Shown here: positions 19,086 to 30,698 of the stretch, in pieces
Layout of the letters: each line of letters opens with the position of its first letter
Position numbering within the stretch: position 1 is the stretch's first letter
Assembly: GCF_018260555.1 (NCBI RefSeq)
Contig: NZ_JAGLBB010000002.1
Span: forward strand, 1-64,000
Length of the DNA: 64,000 nucleotides
From: Deinococcus sp.
GTDB taxonomy: Bacteria > Deinococcota > Deinococci > Deinococcales > Deinococcaceae
Direction of reading: 5' to 3'
Notes under the pieces: model-generated
Databases searched by the model: none
What the model was told of the DNA's origin: nothing
What the model saw: only the letters and a program-made list of their open reading frames with translations
Translations under genes and position numbers: made by a program

Positions 19086-19964
19086 GTGAATCTGGCCGTT
19101 GTTCTCGTCTCCCCCAAAACTCCTGGCAATATCGGTTCGGCGGCGCGCGCCATGCTGAACATGGGGGCGCAGGACCTTCGGCTGGTCGCGCCGCGCTGCG
19201 ATCACCTGGATTCGCAGGCGGTCGCGATGGCCGTACATGCCGCCGACCTGCTGCGCGGCGCGCGCGTCTACCCCACGCTGCGCGAGGCGCTGGCCGACCG
19301 GGACCTGAGCGTGGGCACGAGCGCCCGCATCCGCGCGGACCTGCCGGCCCCGCAGCACCCGGCGCAGGCGCGGCCCCTGGTGCGCGCCGCCGCCGCGCCC
19401 GCCCTGGTCTTCGGACCGGAGGAAACCGGGCTGATCAACAGCGACCTAGAGCAGTGTCAGGTAACGGTGCGCGTTCCCACCGGGGATTACGCCAGCCTGA
19501 ATCTCGCGCAGGCGGTCTTGCTGGTCTGCTACGAGTTTCTTCAGGGGGTCGAGGAGCAGCCGGAACGCACCCGCAAGACCGCCACGCGCGAGGAGATGGA
19601 ATCCATGTACGGGCACCTGCATGAGACCATGTACCTGATCGGGTACACGGACGCCGTGCGCGCGCGGCACACCCTGCGTCTGTGGCGCGCCATGCTGGAC
19701 CGCGCGCTCATGAGCAGCGCCGAGAGCCGACTGTTCCGGGGCCTGCTGCGGCAGGTGCAGTGGAAGGTCGAGGACGCCGCCACACGCGGCACGGCCGCAC
19801 CCCACCGCGCCGATCAGACCGCGCCGCAGGTCGGCGGGCCGGAAGCGGCCGAGCTGGCGCAGGTTGCCGCAGACCAGCATCAGGCCGGGTGGGATCAGGC
19901 CGGGTGGGATCAGGCTGACCAGGATCAGGTGGGTCAGGGCGGCGCGGCGGGTTCTCTCCCCTGA
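19086..19964 (+). CDS. TrmJ-like tRNA/rRNA 2'-O-methyltransferase (SPOUT)
   Basis: SpoU/TrmJ-family methyltransferase. The trefoil-knot motifs are LVSPKTPGNIGSAARAM (residues 7-23), ALVFGPEETGL (motif 2) and VPTGDYASLNLAQAV (motif 3). The spacing and C-terminal helices (RTRKTATREEMESMYGHL) suggest TrmJ, which methylates tRNA position 32, over TrmH. Leaderless GTG start: TAACAT (19073-19078) is 7 nt upstream. The C-terminus ends in a low-complexity tail of AGWDQ-type repeats not expected in the family. Confidence 0.87.
   Translation: MNLAVVLVSPKTPGNIGSAARAMLNMGAQDLRLVAPRCDHLDSQAVAMAVHAADLLRGARVYPTLREALADRDLSVGTSARIRADLPAPQHPAQARPLVRAAAAPALVFGPEETGLINSDLEQCQVTVRVPTGDYASLNLAQAVLLVCYEFLQGVEEQPERTRKTATREEMESMYGHLHETMYLIGYTDAVRARHTLRLWRAMLDRALMSSAESRLFRGLLRQVQWKVEDAATRGTAAPHRADQTAPQVGGPEAAELAQVAADQHQAGWDQAGWDQADQDQVGQGGAAGSLP
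19881..19940 (+). repeat. 15-bp tandem repeat at the 3' end of the TrmJ-like gene
   Basis: Two exact units of CAGGCCGGGTGGGAT followed by two decayed units (CAGGCTGACCAGGAT, CAGGTGGGTCAGGGC), encoding QAGWD repeats. Confidence 0.85.
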
Positions 19965-20026
19965 CCGCGTAGGTCCGCAGCTTTCGTTGCGGTCAGGGGC
20001 GGCGCGCGTGATCTAGACTGCCGGGT

Positions 20027-21901
<1,875 letters not shown>

Positions 21902-21936
21902 ACCGGACCTGCCGTCCCTTGCGGTGACTCGCCAGC

Positions 21937-22034
21937 GCGGCGGGTGGCCCACTCCACGCCCGGCACCCGCTTCGGCTCCCACCCGCTTCGCTCGGATGGA
22001 AGGGTGTTTGCAGCCCATTCAGCCAGAGTCCGCA
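21937..22034 (+). mobile_element. MITE-like repeat, left-truncated, longer-arm type
   Basis: The right end CAGCCAGAGTCCGCA is followed by TAA, which is also the left flank of the next element. The interior CACTCCACGCCCGG and GTGTTTGCAGCCCATTCAGCC match the second repeat subtype. The left terminus is missing. Confidence 0.65.
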
Positions 22035-22037
22035 TAA

Positions 22038-22170
22038 TACGGATTCCGCTCCACTGCGCCACAGTCGGAAAAGCGCCGCCTGCGGCTCCATACCGCGAAA
22101 CCCGTAGGCTATTCCTACTCGCGTCCGCTCGGATTGATTCAGAACTACACCGAATCAATCGGAATCCGTA
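22038..22170 (+). mobile_element. MITE-like repeat
   Basis: 133-bp common-type copy: left TACGGATTCCGCTCC, right CGGAATCCGTA. Flanks are TAA (22035-22037) and TAT (22171-22173). It is arranged head-to-tail with the preceding element in the 350-bp gap after the histidine kinase gene. Confidence 0.85.
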
Positions 22171-22252
22171 TATCCCCCCGGACGTCGTGAATCTCACACT
22201 GACCGCCTGTCCTATGACGCCCCGGACAGACACCCGCTGAGAACATGCGGTT

Positions 22253-22513
22253 ATGAGCGATCACAGGCACGCGGAAACGCGGTTCGAGGCGGACACCTGG
22301 GCCGTCATGGGTCTGGTCTCCCGCGAGGACCGCACGCCCGTGACCCTGGCGGATGACGAGGTGCTGTGGGAGGGATTGATGCAGAGCTGCGAGGCCCACG
22401 GGCTGCGCTTTTCCGGGCGGGCCGTGCCGGTGGACTTCAACGCCCTGACGCCGGACGCTGTGGCGCAACTGCTCGATCCGCGCCACAACGGAGTTGAAGA
22501 CCTGCTGCGCTAG
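22253..22513 (+). CDS. Small protein of unknown function (86 aa)
   Basis: Starts MSDHRHAETRFEADTWAVMG and ends in an acidic tail (PRHNGVEDLLR). No family recognised. GC-rich third positions and a single ATG near AACATGCGGTT support coding. It converges on apaG with 17 bp between the two ends. Confidence 0.55.
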   Translation: MSDHRHAETRFEADTWAVMGLVSREDRTPVTLADDEVLWEGLMQSCEAHGLRFSGRAVPVDFNALTPDAVAQLLDPRHNGVEDLLR

Positions 22514-22530
22514 CGGCGCTCACGTCCGGA

Positions 22531-22935
22531 TCAGTTCAGGGTGCGCCCCGGCAGGATCAGTGCGAAGGTCGGGATGGGCACGTGCACCTGGAGGCCCCAG
22601 GCGTCCTGCATCAGGTAGTGGCCGCCCATGTGGCCGGGCGCGGCTTCCAGCGTCACGAACGAGTCGTACAGGAACGTGCCGCCGGGTGCCAGGACGGGCT
22701 GCTCGCCGACGACGCCCTCGCCGTCCACGTGGGTCACGCGGCCCGTGGCGGCCATGATGTCCCAGTGGCGGGCCAGCAGTTGCCAGGTCAGGTCGCTGCG
22801 GTTCTCGATGTGAATCACGTACATGAACAGGTGCCGTTCCGGGGTGCTGTGGTCCGCCACGTACTGCACGTTCACCTGAACGCGGATGTCCGGGCCGGTG
22901 CCGTCCGGCCCGTCCGAGCGGATGGGGGCATTCAT
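22531..22935 (-). CDS. apaG: ApaG-domain protein
   Basis: A 134-residue ApaG/DUF525 protein with a fibronectin-III-like beta fold; linked by name to Co/Mg resistance and phosphorylation state in enterics, but biochemical role unsettled. Family blocks: YVADHSTPERHLFMYVIHIE (N-terminal strand), WDIMAATGRVTHVDGEGVVGEQPVL, LAPGGTFLYDSF, GHMGGHYLMQD. Leaderless start: TATGCT (plus 22943-22948) is 7 nt before the ATG, back-to-back with the promoter of the M42 peptidase. Confidence 0.92.
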   Translation of the reverse strand: MNAPIRSDGPDGTGPDIRVQVNVQYVADHSTPERHLFMYVIHIENRSDLTWQLLARHWDIMAATGRVTHVDGEGVVGEQPVLAPGGTFLYDSFVTLEAAPGHMGGHYLMQDAWGLQVHVPIPTFALILPGRTLN

Positions 22936-22973
22936 GCGGCCCAGCATAGCGGGCGCGGCGTACACTCGCAGGC
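22936..22973. promoter_or_regulatory. Back-to-back leaderless promoters of apaG and M42 peptidase
   Basis: Only 38 bp separate the two start codons. TATGCT (minus; plus 22943-22948) and TACACT (plus, 22961-22966) each sit 7 nt from their start codon. The two polymerases would bind overlapping DNA, so the promoters probably exclude each other. Confidence 0.7.
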
Positions 22974-24029
<1,056 letters not shown>

Positions 24030-24154
24030 GGGGGAGGAAACAGCGGGGTGTGGGCAGCAGGAACGGCCCGGCAGCCCACTGAACAGGGCACCACCGGACC
24101 TCCCCGCGTGCCGCCCCGCTGTCAGGCGGTTGCGGTCATACGGAGTCCGTGTCA

Positions 24155-24289
24155 TACGGACTGCCGTTTGTTTCGTTGACAACCCGGGAGGGCGCCGGGT
24201 TGTCAACTCCACGTCCGGAACCCGCTTTTCTCCTACTCGCATACGCTCGGATTGAATGGTCTTTGCAGCCCATTCAATCGCAGTCCGTA
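24155..24289 (+). mobile_element. MITE-like repeat (longer-arm type) abutting dusA stop
   Basis: 135 bp flanked by TCA (24152-24154 and 24290-24292). The left arm holds an internal hairpin (GTTGACAACCCGG/CCGGGTTGTCAAC); the right end TGAATGGTCTTTGCAGCCC.. is nearly identical to the IS terminus at 504-544. The right TCA is the reverse complement of the dusA TGA stop. Immediately upstream (24139-24151) is a fused TACGGAGTCCGTG scar. Confidence 0.88.
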
Positions 24290-25315
24290 TCAGGTGGGCT
24301 GGGGTTCCACGGCGCCTGGGCGGGCGTCGAGAACCTCGGCCGGGACGCCTTCCAGGGCCGCTTGCACGACTTCCAGTCCGGCGCCGGGTTTGTACCCCTG
24401 CTCGCTCAGGGTGCGTTTCCAGTGGCGGGCGCCGGGCTGACCGGCGAACAGGCCCAGGGTGTGTTTCATCATGCGCGGCAGCGGCTGGCCCGCCTCCAGT
24501 TGCGCGGCCACGTACGGCATGAAGGCCTCGATGGCCTCGCGGCGCGTGACGGGCGGCGCGCTCTCGCCGAACACGTCCTGGTCAGCGCGGGCCAGGATGA
24601 ACGGGTCGTGGTACGCGGCGCGGCCGATCATCACGCCGTCTGCCCAGGTCAGGGCGTCCTGCGCGGCGTCCAGGGTCAGCACACCACCGTTCAGCACGAC
24701 CGTCAGGTGCGGGAAGTCCGCCTTCAACTGCCGCACCACGTCGTAGCGCAGCGGCGGAATCTCGCGGTTCTCCCTGGGCGACAGGCCCGAGAGCCACGCC
24801 TTGCGGGCGTGCACGATGAACGTGTCGCACCCGGCGGCCTCCACCGTCCGCACGAAGTTCGTCAGGTGCTCGTACCTGTCGAGGTCGTCGATACCGATGC
24901 GGTGCTTGACCGTGACCGGCAGGCGGGTCGCGGCGCGCATGGCTTCCACGGCGCGGGCCACAGTGTCCGGCGTACCCATCAGGGACGCGCCAAACGAACC
25001 GCTGCTCACGCGGTCGCTGGGGCAGCCGCAGTTCAGGTTGATCTCGTCGTACCCGTAGTCCTCGCCCAGGCGGGCGCATTCGGCCAGCGCCAGCGCGTCA
25101 CTGCCGCCCAGTTGCAGCGCCACCGGATGCTCGGCCGCGTCGAAAGCCAGGTGCCGGTCACGGTCCCCGTGAATGATCGCGCCGGTCGTGACCATCTCGG
25201 TGTACAGCAGCGTCCGGCGGGTCAGGGCGCGGTGAAAGACCCGGCAGTGCCGGTCCGTCCAGTCCATCATGGGCGCGACAGACAGCGTCAGGGGCGGGCG
25301 GGCAGGAGCGCTCAT
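24290..25315 (-). CDS. dusA: tRNA-dihydrouridine synthase (DusA type)
   Basis: FMN-dependent reduction of uridines in tRNA D-loops. Motifs: SVAPMMDWTDRHCR, YTEMVTTGAI, VALQLGGSD, INLNCGCPSDRV (catalytic Cys in the NCGCPS loop), SGSFGASLM, VKHRIGID, VHARKAWLSGLSPRENR, VVLNGGVLT, DGVMIGRAAYHDPF. The block set fits the DusA subgroup. 341 residues from MSAPARPP at 25315, about 9 nt after TACACT. The stop codon TGA coincides with the target duplication of a repeat element. Confidence 0.94.
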   Translation of the reverse strand: MSAPARPPLTLSVAPMMDWTDRHCRVFHRALTRRTLLYTEMVTTGAIIHGDRDRHLAFDAAEHPVALQLGGSDALALAECARLGEDYGYDEINLNCGCPSDRVSSGSFGASLMGTPDTVARAVEAMRAATRLPVTVKHRIGIDDLDRYEHLTNFVRTVEAAGCDTFIVHARKAWLSGLSPRENREIPPLRYDVVRQLKADFPHLTVVLNGGVLTLDAAQDALTWADGVMIGRAAYHDPFILARADQDVFGESAPPVTRREAIEAFMPYVAAQLEAGQPLPRMMKHTLGLFAGQPGARHWKRTLSEQGYKPGAGLEVVQAALEGVPAEVLDARPGAVEPQPT

Positions 25316-25391
25316 CAGCCGATCAGTGTACGGGAAAGGCCCCCGCTCCAAAGGTGGCGGAGGCCCGCAAGGAAGGATGGGAGCCGGGTCA

Positions 25392-25694
25392 TACGGACTG
25401 CATTTGGTAACTGCTCAGCACGATAAACACGGCAAAAAACGCTTGTTCCCGTTTTGTATGAGCATAATATTTACTGCAAATCTGCCTTGGACGAACCAAT
25501 TCGCCCATATCGGCAATTTCAGTCATTTGAAAGCAGCTTCTTAGCAATTTATAGGGCTGAATTCAGATTCTGAGCAATTTACCCTGCTGAGCAGTTACTG
25601 CATTTGTTTCACTGACAGGTCCGGAATCCATTCTCCTCGCACTCACCTCGCTCGGACCGAACGGTCTGTGCAGCCCATTCAACCGGAGTCCGGA
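25392..25694 (+). mobile_element. MITE-like repeat (longer-arm type) interrupted by another element
   Basis: Outer element with left TACGGACTGC and right CCGGAGTCCGGA, flanked by TCA at 25389-25391 and 25695-25697. It is split by a 192-bp AT-rich insert (25407-25598). Without the insert and its duplication it is about 103 bp and aligns with the copy at 24155. The right TCA is the stop codon of the small gene at 25695. Confidence 0.8.
25407..25598 (+). mobile_element. Nested 192-bp AT-rich non-autonomous element with 8-bp target duplication
   Basis: Ends are a perfect 14-bp inverted repeat, GTAACTGCTCAGCA (25407-25420) and TGCTGAGCAGTTAC (25585-25598). TGCATTTG is present on both sides (25399-25406, 25599-25606). 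The interior is far AT-richer than its surroundings and has no gene; GAGCAATTTA-like subrepeats occur near the right end. The autonomous parent family was not identified. Confidence 0.85.
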
Positions 25695-25922
25695 TCAGAG
25701 GCGCTGGTCGTCGTTCGGGTCTACGCCGAAGGTCGTGCCGGTCCCGGACGCCTGATCTTCCGGCACCGCGCTGGGCACGGCGGGCGCTCCCCCGCCCAGG
25801 GCCGTATCCTGTGCGCCCGTGCCCGACTCGTCGTAGAAACCGCTGCGTTCGCTCATGCCGTTTCCGGTGTCGTCTGGCAGGCCACCCTGGCCGCCGGGAG
25901 TGGTCTTCTGATGGTCGCTCAT
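25695..25922 (-). CDS. Small Gly/Asp-rich protein of unknown function (75 aa)
   Basis: Starts MSDHQKTTPGGQGG; low-complexity, acidic, with no fold-forming hydrophobic core visible (SGTGAQDTALGGG, GVDPNDDQRL end). No family recognised. The region before the ATG lacks a clear -10 or Shine-Dalgarno. The stop codon is the flanking TCA (TGA) of a repeat element, so the native C-terminus may have been preserved or shortened by that insertion. Confidence 0.5.
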   Translation of the reverse strand: MSDHQKTTPGGQGGLPDDTGNGMSERSGFYDESGTGAQDTALGGGAPAVPSAVPEDQASGTGTTFGVDPNDDQRL

Positions 25923-26027
25923 GACTTCACTTTGCCCTGCCTGACGGGGAGCAGGATGAGGGGCGGGCGGCAGAAATCTTGAGCTTCTGCCCTCCCCCAT
26001 CGCCGCCCCAATCCGGAATCCCACTCA

Positions 26028-26161
26028 TACGGACTGCCGCTTCATTCCACCACAGTCGGAACAGCGCCGCCCGTGGCTCCACACCGTGGACTCCATCTGC
26101 TGTTCCTACTCGCGTCCGCTCGGATTGATTCAGAAGTGCGCCGAATCAATCGGAATCCGTA
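26028..26161 (+). mobile_element. MITE-like repeat abutting helicase stop
   Basis: 134 bp, left TACGGACTGCCGC, interior CGTGGCTCCACACCG, right CGGAATCCGTA. Flanks TCA (26025-26027) and TTA (26162-26164); the latter is the TAA stop of the minus-strand helicase gene. Confidence 0.82.
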
Positions 26162-28327
26162 TTAGGCGATCAGGGGGTGCAGCTCGCCAGCGCTGACCAG
26201 CCCCAGCCAGTGCAGGGCGCGGCTGGCCGAGACGTACAGCAGGCGGCGTTCGTACTCGGTGCTCTCGTCGTACGTCTGGGCGTTGGCGCTGGCGACGATG
26301 GCGGCGCTGAATTCCAGGCCCTTGGCGAGGTTCACGGGCAGGATGACCAGTCCGCCCCGGAAGCGGTGCTCCTGGGTGGTGATGGGCTGGGCGTCCGTGT
26401 CGAATTCCCGCAGGGCCTCGGCGAGGCGGTCGGCGTCCACGCCGCGCCGCGTGACGATGGCGATGTTCTTGTGCCCGGCGGCCTGCGCGTCCTTGACGGC
26501 CTGCGCGATCAGGGGCAGTTCTCCGTGTGGAGCGTCGGCGGGGGCGGTGTAGCGCTGCACGTCGGCCCCGTCGCGGTCCACGCCCTGCACGGCGGCGGCG
26601 CGGTTGTACGTGGCGGCGATCCGCGCTCCGAGTTCCGTGATCTGCCGGGTCGAGCGGTACGTGCGGCCCAGCGTGAGCACCTGCGCGCCCAGTAGTTGCG
26701 CCTGCACGGCCTCCCAGGAACTGGGGCCCTTGTAGCCGTGCATGCCCTGATTCAGGTCGCCCAGCGCGGTGATGTGGCCGGGGCGGGTGGCGCGGGCCAG
26801 CAGCGCGTACAGCAGCGGCGAGTAATCCTGCGCTTCGTCCAGGACCACGTGATCGAAGGGTTCCAGGGTGCGGCCGTCCAGTCTGCCGATGCCGCCCGTG
26901 AAGGCCTGCACGGCCAGCATGACGGGAATCTCGGTCACGTCCGCGTGGGCGCGGCGCGGCGTGGGAATGCCGCTCAGGGGGTCGGTCAGCAGCAGTTGAA
27001 TCTCGCGGTCGGTCAGCAGGCCGCTGGCGGCCAGGGCGTCCGCGCTGCCCAGCAGGCGGCGGGCCTCGGTGATGGGCGTGGTCGAGGCGAACACGCGCCC
27101 CAGGAAGGTCGTGAGCGTCGCGGACAGTTGCCGCAGCACGCCTGTCTCCTCGCCTTCCGGGACGTTCAGGCGCGACAGGGCCTCGGTTTCGATGGCGCGG
27201 CGCATCCCGGCGCGGTACCCGGCGAGTGGGTCGGCGGCGAACACGTCGCGGAGCATGGCGGCCAGTTCCGTTTCCGGGAAGTGCAGCGTGACCGGTTCGC
27301 GCCCGCGCACCTCGATGCTCTCGCGGATGCTCTGCCCGGCGAGGCCCGCGTTGAACTTACCCCACAGGTGCGTGCGGACCACGTCCAGCATGCGGGCGTC
27401 GCCCAGCAGTTTCGCCCGGCGCCACGCCAGCGCCCGGCGGGTGTTGTCGCGGTCGGTCAGCAGCAGGCTCAGGGTGCGGTCCGTGACTTCCAGTTTCTCC
27501 AGGCCCAGCAGGCCCGTCGCCCACGTTTCCGGGGTGGTCACCACGACCCGCTCGATGCCCAGTTCCGGCAGGATGCGCGCGGCGTACGCGGCCAGCACGC
27601 GGTTGGGCATCAGGACCATGCAGGCTTCCGGGCGGGCGCGGTGCACGCCCCGGTCGGGGTTGGTCATCCAGGTCAGGCGGTGAAAGCCGATGGTGGTCTT
27701 CCCGGAGCCCGCCGCGCCCTGAATGATGACGGGCGTCCCGGCGGGGGCGCGCATGGCGGCGTTCTGCTCGGGTTGCAGCGTCTCGACCACGTCCCGCATC
27801 CCGGCGGTGCTGTCCTCCTGAAGGCGGCGCAGCAGCACCTCCTCGCGGCCGCCGGTGTCGCCGCCGTGCTCGTCGTCGTACAGGTCGGTCACGCGCAGCA
27901 GTTTCTTGCTGTGCACGTCGAGCTGACGGCGGCGTTTGATGACCCCGGCGCTGCCCCGGCGGGGCGTCCAGCCCAGCGCGTCCGAGTAGAACAGGCTGCC
28001 CACCTCGCTGTCCCAGCTGACCACCGAGTACGGTCCCTTCACGTCCCGGAAGCCGTGCTTGCCGACGTACAGCGTCTGCTCACGGCCCGCCACGCGCACC
28101 TTCAGGCTCCCGAAGTACGGTTGGTGCACGTGCGGCGAGAGCATCGCGGCGAACTCCTCGGCCTGATCGCCCAGGATGATGCTGGTTTCCAGGTCCGCGC
28201 CCATCTGCCGGTCCCGGTCCTCCCAGAACTCGATCTGACGGATCATGGCCGAGACCGTCTGGGACAGGTGCTCACGTTCAAGTTCAAAATCCGGGTGTGT
28301 TTCCGGACGGGATTCCGCAACAGGCAT
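26162..28327 (-). CDS. HelD/UvrD-like superfamily I helicase
   Basis: 721 residues. An N-terminal coiled region (HLSQTVSAMIRQIEFWEDRDRQ) is followed by an SF1 motor: Walker A in IIQGAAGSGKTTIGFHRL, motif II-like HVVLDEAQDYSPLLYALLAR, then GDLNQGMHGYKG, LGRTYRSTRQIT and a late VIVLPVNLAKGLEFSAA-type motif (VNLAKGLEFSAAIV). The long N-terminus before the P-loop resembles HelD, the ATPase that releases stalled or idle RNA polymerase in Gram-positives, more than classical UvrD. Leaderless start: TATTCT (plus 28335-28340) is 7 nt before the ATG (MPVAESRPE). Function as RNAP recycler is inferred. Confidence 0.82.
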   Translation of the reverse strand: MPVAESRPETHPDFELEREHLSQTVSAMIRQIEFWEDRDRQMGADLETSIILGDQAEEFAAMLSPHVHQPYFGSLKVRVAGREQTLYVGKHGFRDVKGPYSVVSWDSEVGSLFYSDALGWTPRRGSAGVIKRRRQLDVHSKKLLRVTDLYDDEHGGDTGGREEVLLRRLQEDSTAGMRDVVETLQPEQNAAMRAPAGTPVIIQGAAGSGKTTIGFHRLTWMTNPDRGVHRARPEACMVLMPNRVLAAYAARILPELGIERVVVTTPETWATGLLGLEKLEVTDRTLSLLLTDRDNTRRALAWRRAKLLGDARMLDVVRTHLWGKFNAGLAGQSIRESIEVRGREPVTLHFPETELAAMLRDVFAADPLAGYRAGMRRAIETEALSRLNVPEGEETGVLRQLSATLTTFLGRVFASTTPITEARRLLGSADALAASGLLTDREIQLLLTDPLSGIPTPRRAHADVTEIPVMLAVQAFTGGIGRLDGRTLEPFDHVVLDEAQDYSPLLYALLARATRPGHITALGDLNQGMHGYKGPSSWEAVQAQLLGAQVLTLGRTYRSTRQITELGARIAATYNRAAAVQGVDRDGADVQRYTAPADAPHGELPLIAQAVKDAQAAGHKNIAIVTRRGVDADRLAEALREFDTDAQPITTQEHRFRGGLVILPVNLAKGLEFSAAIVASANAQTYDESTEYERRLLYVSASRALHWLGLVSAGELHPLIA

Positions 28328-28438
28328 AACGCACAGAATACGGCCTGCCGGGCCACCCTGACCCGACAAGGCTGACACTCGCAGCAGACAGGCACAGTGG
28401 GGGTGAGCGGCACGAATCGCCCCTGATCCGGCCGGACC

Positions 28439-28468
28439 TTGACCCTGCGGGGCGGACGGGCGCACACT
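28439..28468 (+). promoter_or_regulatory. Candidate promoter of the glyS T-box leader
   Basis: TTGACC (28439-28444) and CACACT (28463-28468) with an 18-bp spacer. Transcription would start near 28475 and give a ~265-nt leader, long enough for a T-box. Confidence 0.5.
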
Positions 28469-28474
28469 AGACGG

Positions 28475-28713
28475 GCGTTGATCCGCAGGAGTAGCGCGAG
28501 TGCCCCCACGGAGCGAGTCTGAGACGGTGAGAGTCAGGCAGGGCGAGGCGCGCGTGAAGGGCGGCGGGGAGCAAGGCCAGTACACAAAGGCCAACACATG
28601 AAAGTGCCAGTCTGCCGGGGATTCCGGGGCTGGAACTGGGGTGGAACCGCGCGTGTCTTCATGCGTCCCCAGACGAGCGAGTGCCGGAAAGAGGCCGCCG
28701 TCTGGGGCGTTTT
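28475..28713 (+). promoter_or_regulatory. T-box riboswitch upstream of glyS
   Basis: The T-box hallmark GGGTGGAACCGCG is at 28639-28651. It is followed by a terminator: CCCCAGACG (28667-28675) pairs with CGTCTGGGG (28699-28707), then CGTTTTCC. Uncharged tRNA-Gly should pair with the leader and stabilise the antiterminator. Stem I and the Gly specifier codon lie in 28485-28600 but were not resolved by eye. The 5' boundary is approximate. Confidence 0.8.
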
Positions 28714-28740
28714 CCTGCACCTGCCCGCAAAGGAGTCCGT

Positions 28741-30300
28741 ATGCCCGCAACTTCGATGGAAGAACTCGTCAGCCTGTGTAAACGCCGTGGATTCATCTTC
28801 CAGGGCAGCGAGATCTACGGGGGCCTTCAGGGCTTCTACGATTACGGTCCCCTGGGCGTGGAACTGAAGAACAACATCAAGGCCGCGTGGTGGCGCGCCA
28901 ACGTGTACGAGCGTGACGACATGGAGGGCCTGGACGCCAGCATCATCATGCACCGGCAGGTGCTGCGGCACAGCGGTCACGAGGCGACCTTCAGCGACCC
29001 CATGATCGACAACAAGAAGAACAACAAACGCTACCGCCTCGATCACCTCGTGAAGGACCAGAAGGCCGACGTGATCGCCAGGGTGGCCGCGGCCATGGGT
29101 GAGAGCGCCGAGAACTTCCCGGCGGTCGTGGCGGCCCTGAACGCCAGTCCCGCGCAGGCGTCGCAGGCCCTGAAAGACGCGGGCGTGCGCGACCCGTTCA
29201 GCGGCGAGGTCGGCGACTGGACCGAACCCAAGCCCTTTAACATGATGTTCAAGACGACCATCGGCCCGGTCGCGGATGACGAGAGTTACGGTTACCTGCG
29301 GCCCGAGACGGCGCAGGGCATCTTCACGAACTTCAAGAACGTCGTGGACAGCACCAGCCGCCGCCTGCCGTTCGGCATCGCGCAGATCGGGAAGGCCTTC
29401 CGGAACGAGATCACGCCCCGGAACTTCATCTTCCGCGTGAGGGAACTCGAGCAGATGGAAATCGAGTTCTTCGTGGTGCCCGGCACGGACGAGCACTGGC
29501 ACGAGCACTGGCTGGAGCGGCGCCTGAGCTGGTGGGAGGCGCAGGGCGTGCCGCGCAGCAAGATCGAGATCCTGGACGTGCCGAAAGAGGACCTAGCGCA
29601 CTATTCCAAGCGCACGTACGACCTGATGTACGACTACCCCACCCTGGGCCACGAGGAGATCGAGGGCATCGCCAACCGCAGCGACTACGACCTCGGATCC
29701 CACACCAAGAACCAGAGCGAACTGGGCCTGGTCGCGACCGTCGAGGAGAACCTGGACTCCATCGCCAAGCTGACCATCGCGCACCCGGAGACGAACAAGC
29801 CGGTCGTGCCGTTCGTGATCGAACCGTCCGCCGGCGTGGACCGCGCCCTGCTGGCCGTGCTGAGCGAGGCGTTCACGAAGGAGACGCTGGAGAACGGAAG
29901 CGAGCGCATCGTCCTGAAGCTCAGGCCGCACCTCGCGCCGATCAAGGTGGCCGTGATTCCACTGGCACGCAACAAGGCGGAACTGGTCGAACTGGCCCGG
30001 AGCATCAAGAACGACCTGCAGAAACTCGGCCTGGGCCGCATCCTGCTGGAAGACAGCGGGAACATCGGCAAGGCGTACCGCCGCCACGACGAGGTCGGCA
30101 CACCGTACTGCGTGACCGTGGACTTCGACACCATCGGCCAGAGCGAGGCGGACCGGGGCGAGGCGGACCGGGGCGAGGCGGACCGGGGCGAGAACGGCAG
30201 CCTGACCGGCACGGTGACCGTCCGTGACCGCGACACGCTGGCGCAGGAACGCGTGAAGATCAGCGAACTGACCGCGTACCTGCAGGCGAAACTGAAATGA
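28741..30300 (+). CDS. glyS: Glycyl-tRNA synthetase (alpha2, class II)
   Basis: Charges tRNA-Gly; 519 residues. Class II motifs include [19 protein letters not shown] (substrate pocket), [37 protein letters not shown] (motif 2) and [16 protein letters not shown] (motif 3), with the anticodon-binding domain at the C-terminus ([20 protein letters not shown]). GGAG lies shortly before the ATG at 28741. An EADRG pentapeptide repeat (residues ~469-483) is inserted in the anticodon-binding domain. Control by a T-box is predicted. Confidence 0.96.
   Translation: MPATSMEELVSLCKRRGFIFQGSEIYGGLQGFYDYGPLGVELKNNIKAAWWRANVYERDDMEGLDASIIMHRQVLRHSGHEATFSDPMIDNKKNNKRYRLDHLVKDQKADVIARVAAAMGESAENFPAVVAALNASPAQASQALKDAGVRDPFSGEVGDWTEPKPFNMMFKTTIGPVADDESYGYLRPETAQGIFTNFKNVVDSTSRRLPFGIAQIGKAFRNEITPRNFIFRVRELEQMEIEFFVVPGTDEHWHEHWLERRLSWWEAQGVPRSKIEILDVPKEDLAHYSKRTYDLMYDYPTLGHEEIEGIANRSDYDLGSHTKNQSELGLVATVEENLDSIAKLTIAHPETNKPVVPFVIEPSAGVDRALLAVLSEAFTKETLENGSERIVLKLRPHLAPIKVAVIPLARNKAELVELARSIKNDLQKLGLGRILLEDSGNIGKAYRRHDEVGTPYCVTVDFDTIGQSEADRGEADRGEADRGENGSLTGTVTVRDRDTLAQERVKISELTAYLQAKLK
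30145..30189 (+). repeat. 15-bp tandem repeat (3 exact units) inside glyS
   Basis: Three identical copies of GAGGCGGACCGGGGC, in frame as E-A-D-R-G. Confidence 0.92.
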
Positions 30301-30698
30301 AACGGGTTCCCGATGACCACCTGCTGCCGTACCTGATGACCGTGGAACTCGCGGTTCTCGGCGTGTACGGCGAGCACCCGGACCTGACGGACGCGCAGGT
30401 GGACAGCGCCTTCGAGGAACTGACGCGCCGCTACCGGGCCGAGGCCACGAACCATCCGTTCAAGCCCGGCAAGCTGGACGGCCTGCGCGCCGAGGTGCAC
30501 GACGCCGCGCTGCGCAACCTGACCACGCTGCTGGCGCAACCCGGCGAGCACCCCAGCGCCGAGGAGCTCCGGCTGGGCCTGGGCCGCCTGCGCAGCAGCG
30601 TGAAAACCTGGACGCGCGAGGCCGGACGGCAGGGCTACCTGAAATACATCGAGCAGTACGTGAACGCCGGGGACGGCGACTTCCTGGAACTCGACTGA
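30297..30698 (+). CDS. Conserved-looking protein of unknown function (133 aa)
   Basis: ATG overlaps the glyS stop (ATGA), so translation is coupled. The product is mostly helical ([39 protein letters not shown]) and has no recognised family, signal or membrane segment. Its TGA stop directly abuts a repeat element. Confidence 0.7.
   Translation: MKRVPDDHLLPYLMTVELAVLGVYGEHPDLTDAQVDSAFEELTRRYRAEATNHPFKPGKLDGLRAEVHDAALRNLTTLLAQPGEHPSAEELRLGLGRLRSSVKTWTREAGRQGYLKYIEQYVNAGDGDFLELD

Noticed and set aside
26162..28327. HelD-like helicase as part of an anti-phage system
   Set aside because: It stands alone with a housekeeping-style leaderless promoter, and no nuclease or other defence gene is adjacent.
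30145..30189. Tandem repeat in glyS as an assembly error
   Set aside because: Three exact in-frame units with comparable arrays in four other loci make a true sequence feature more likely, though read-level data were not available.
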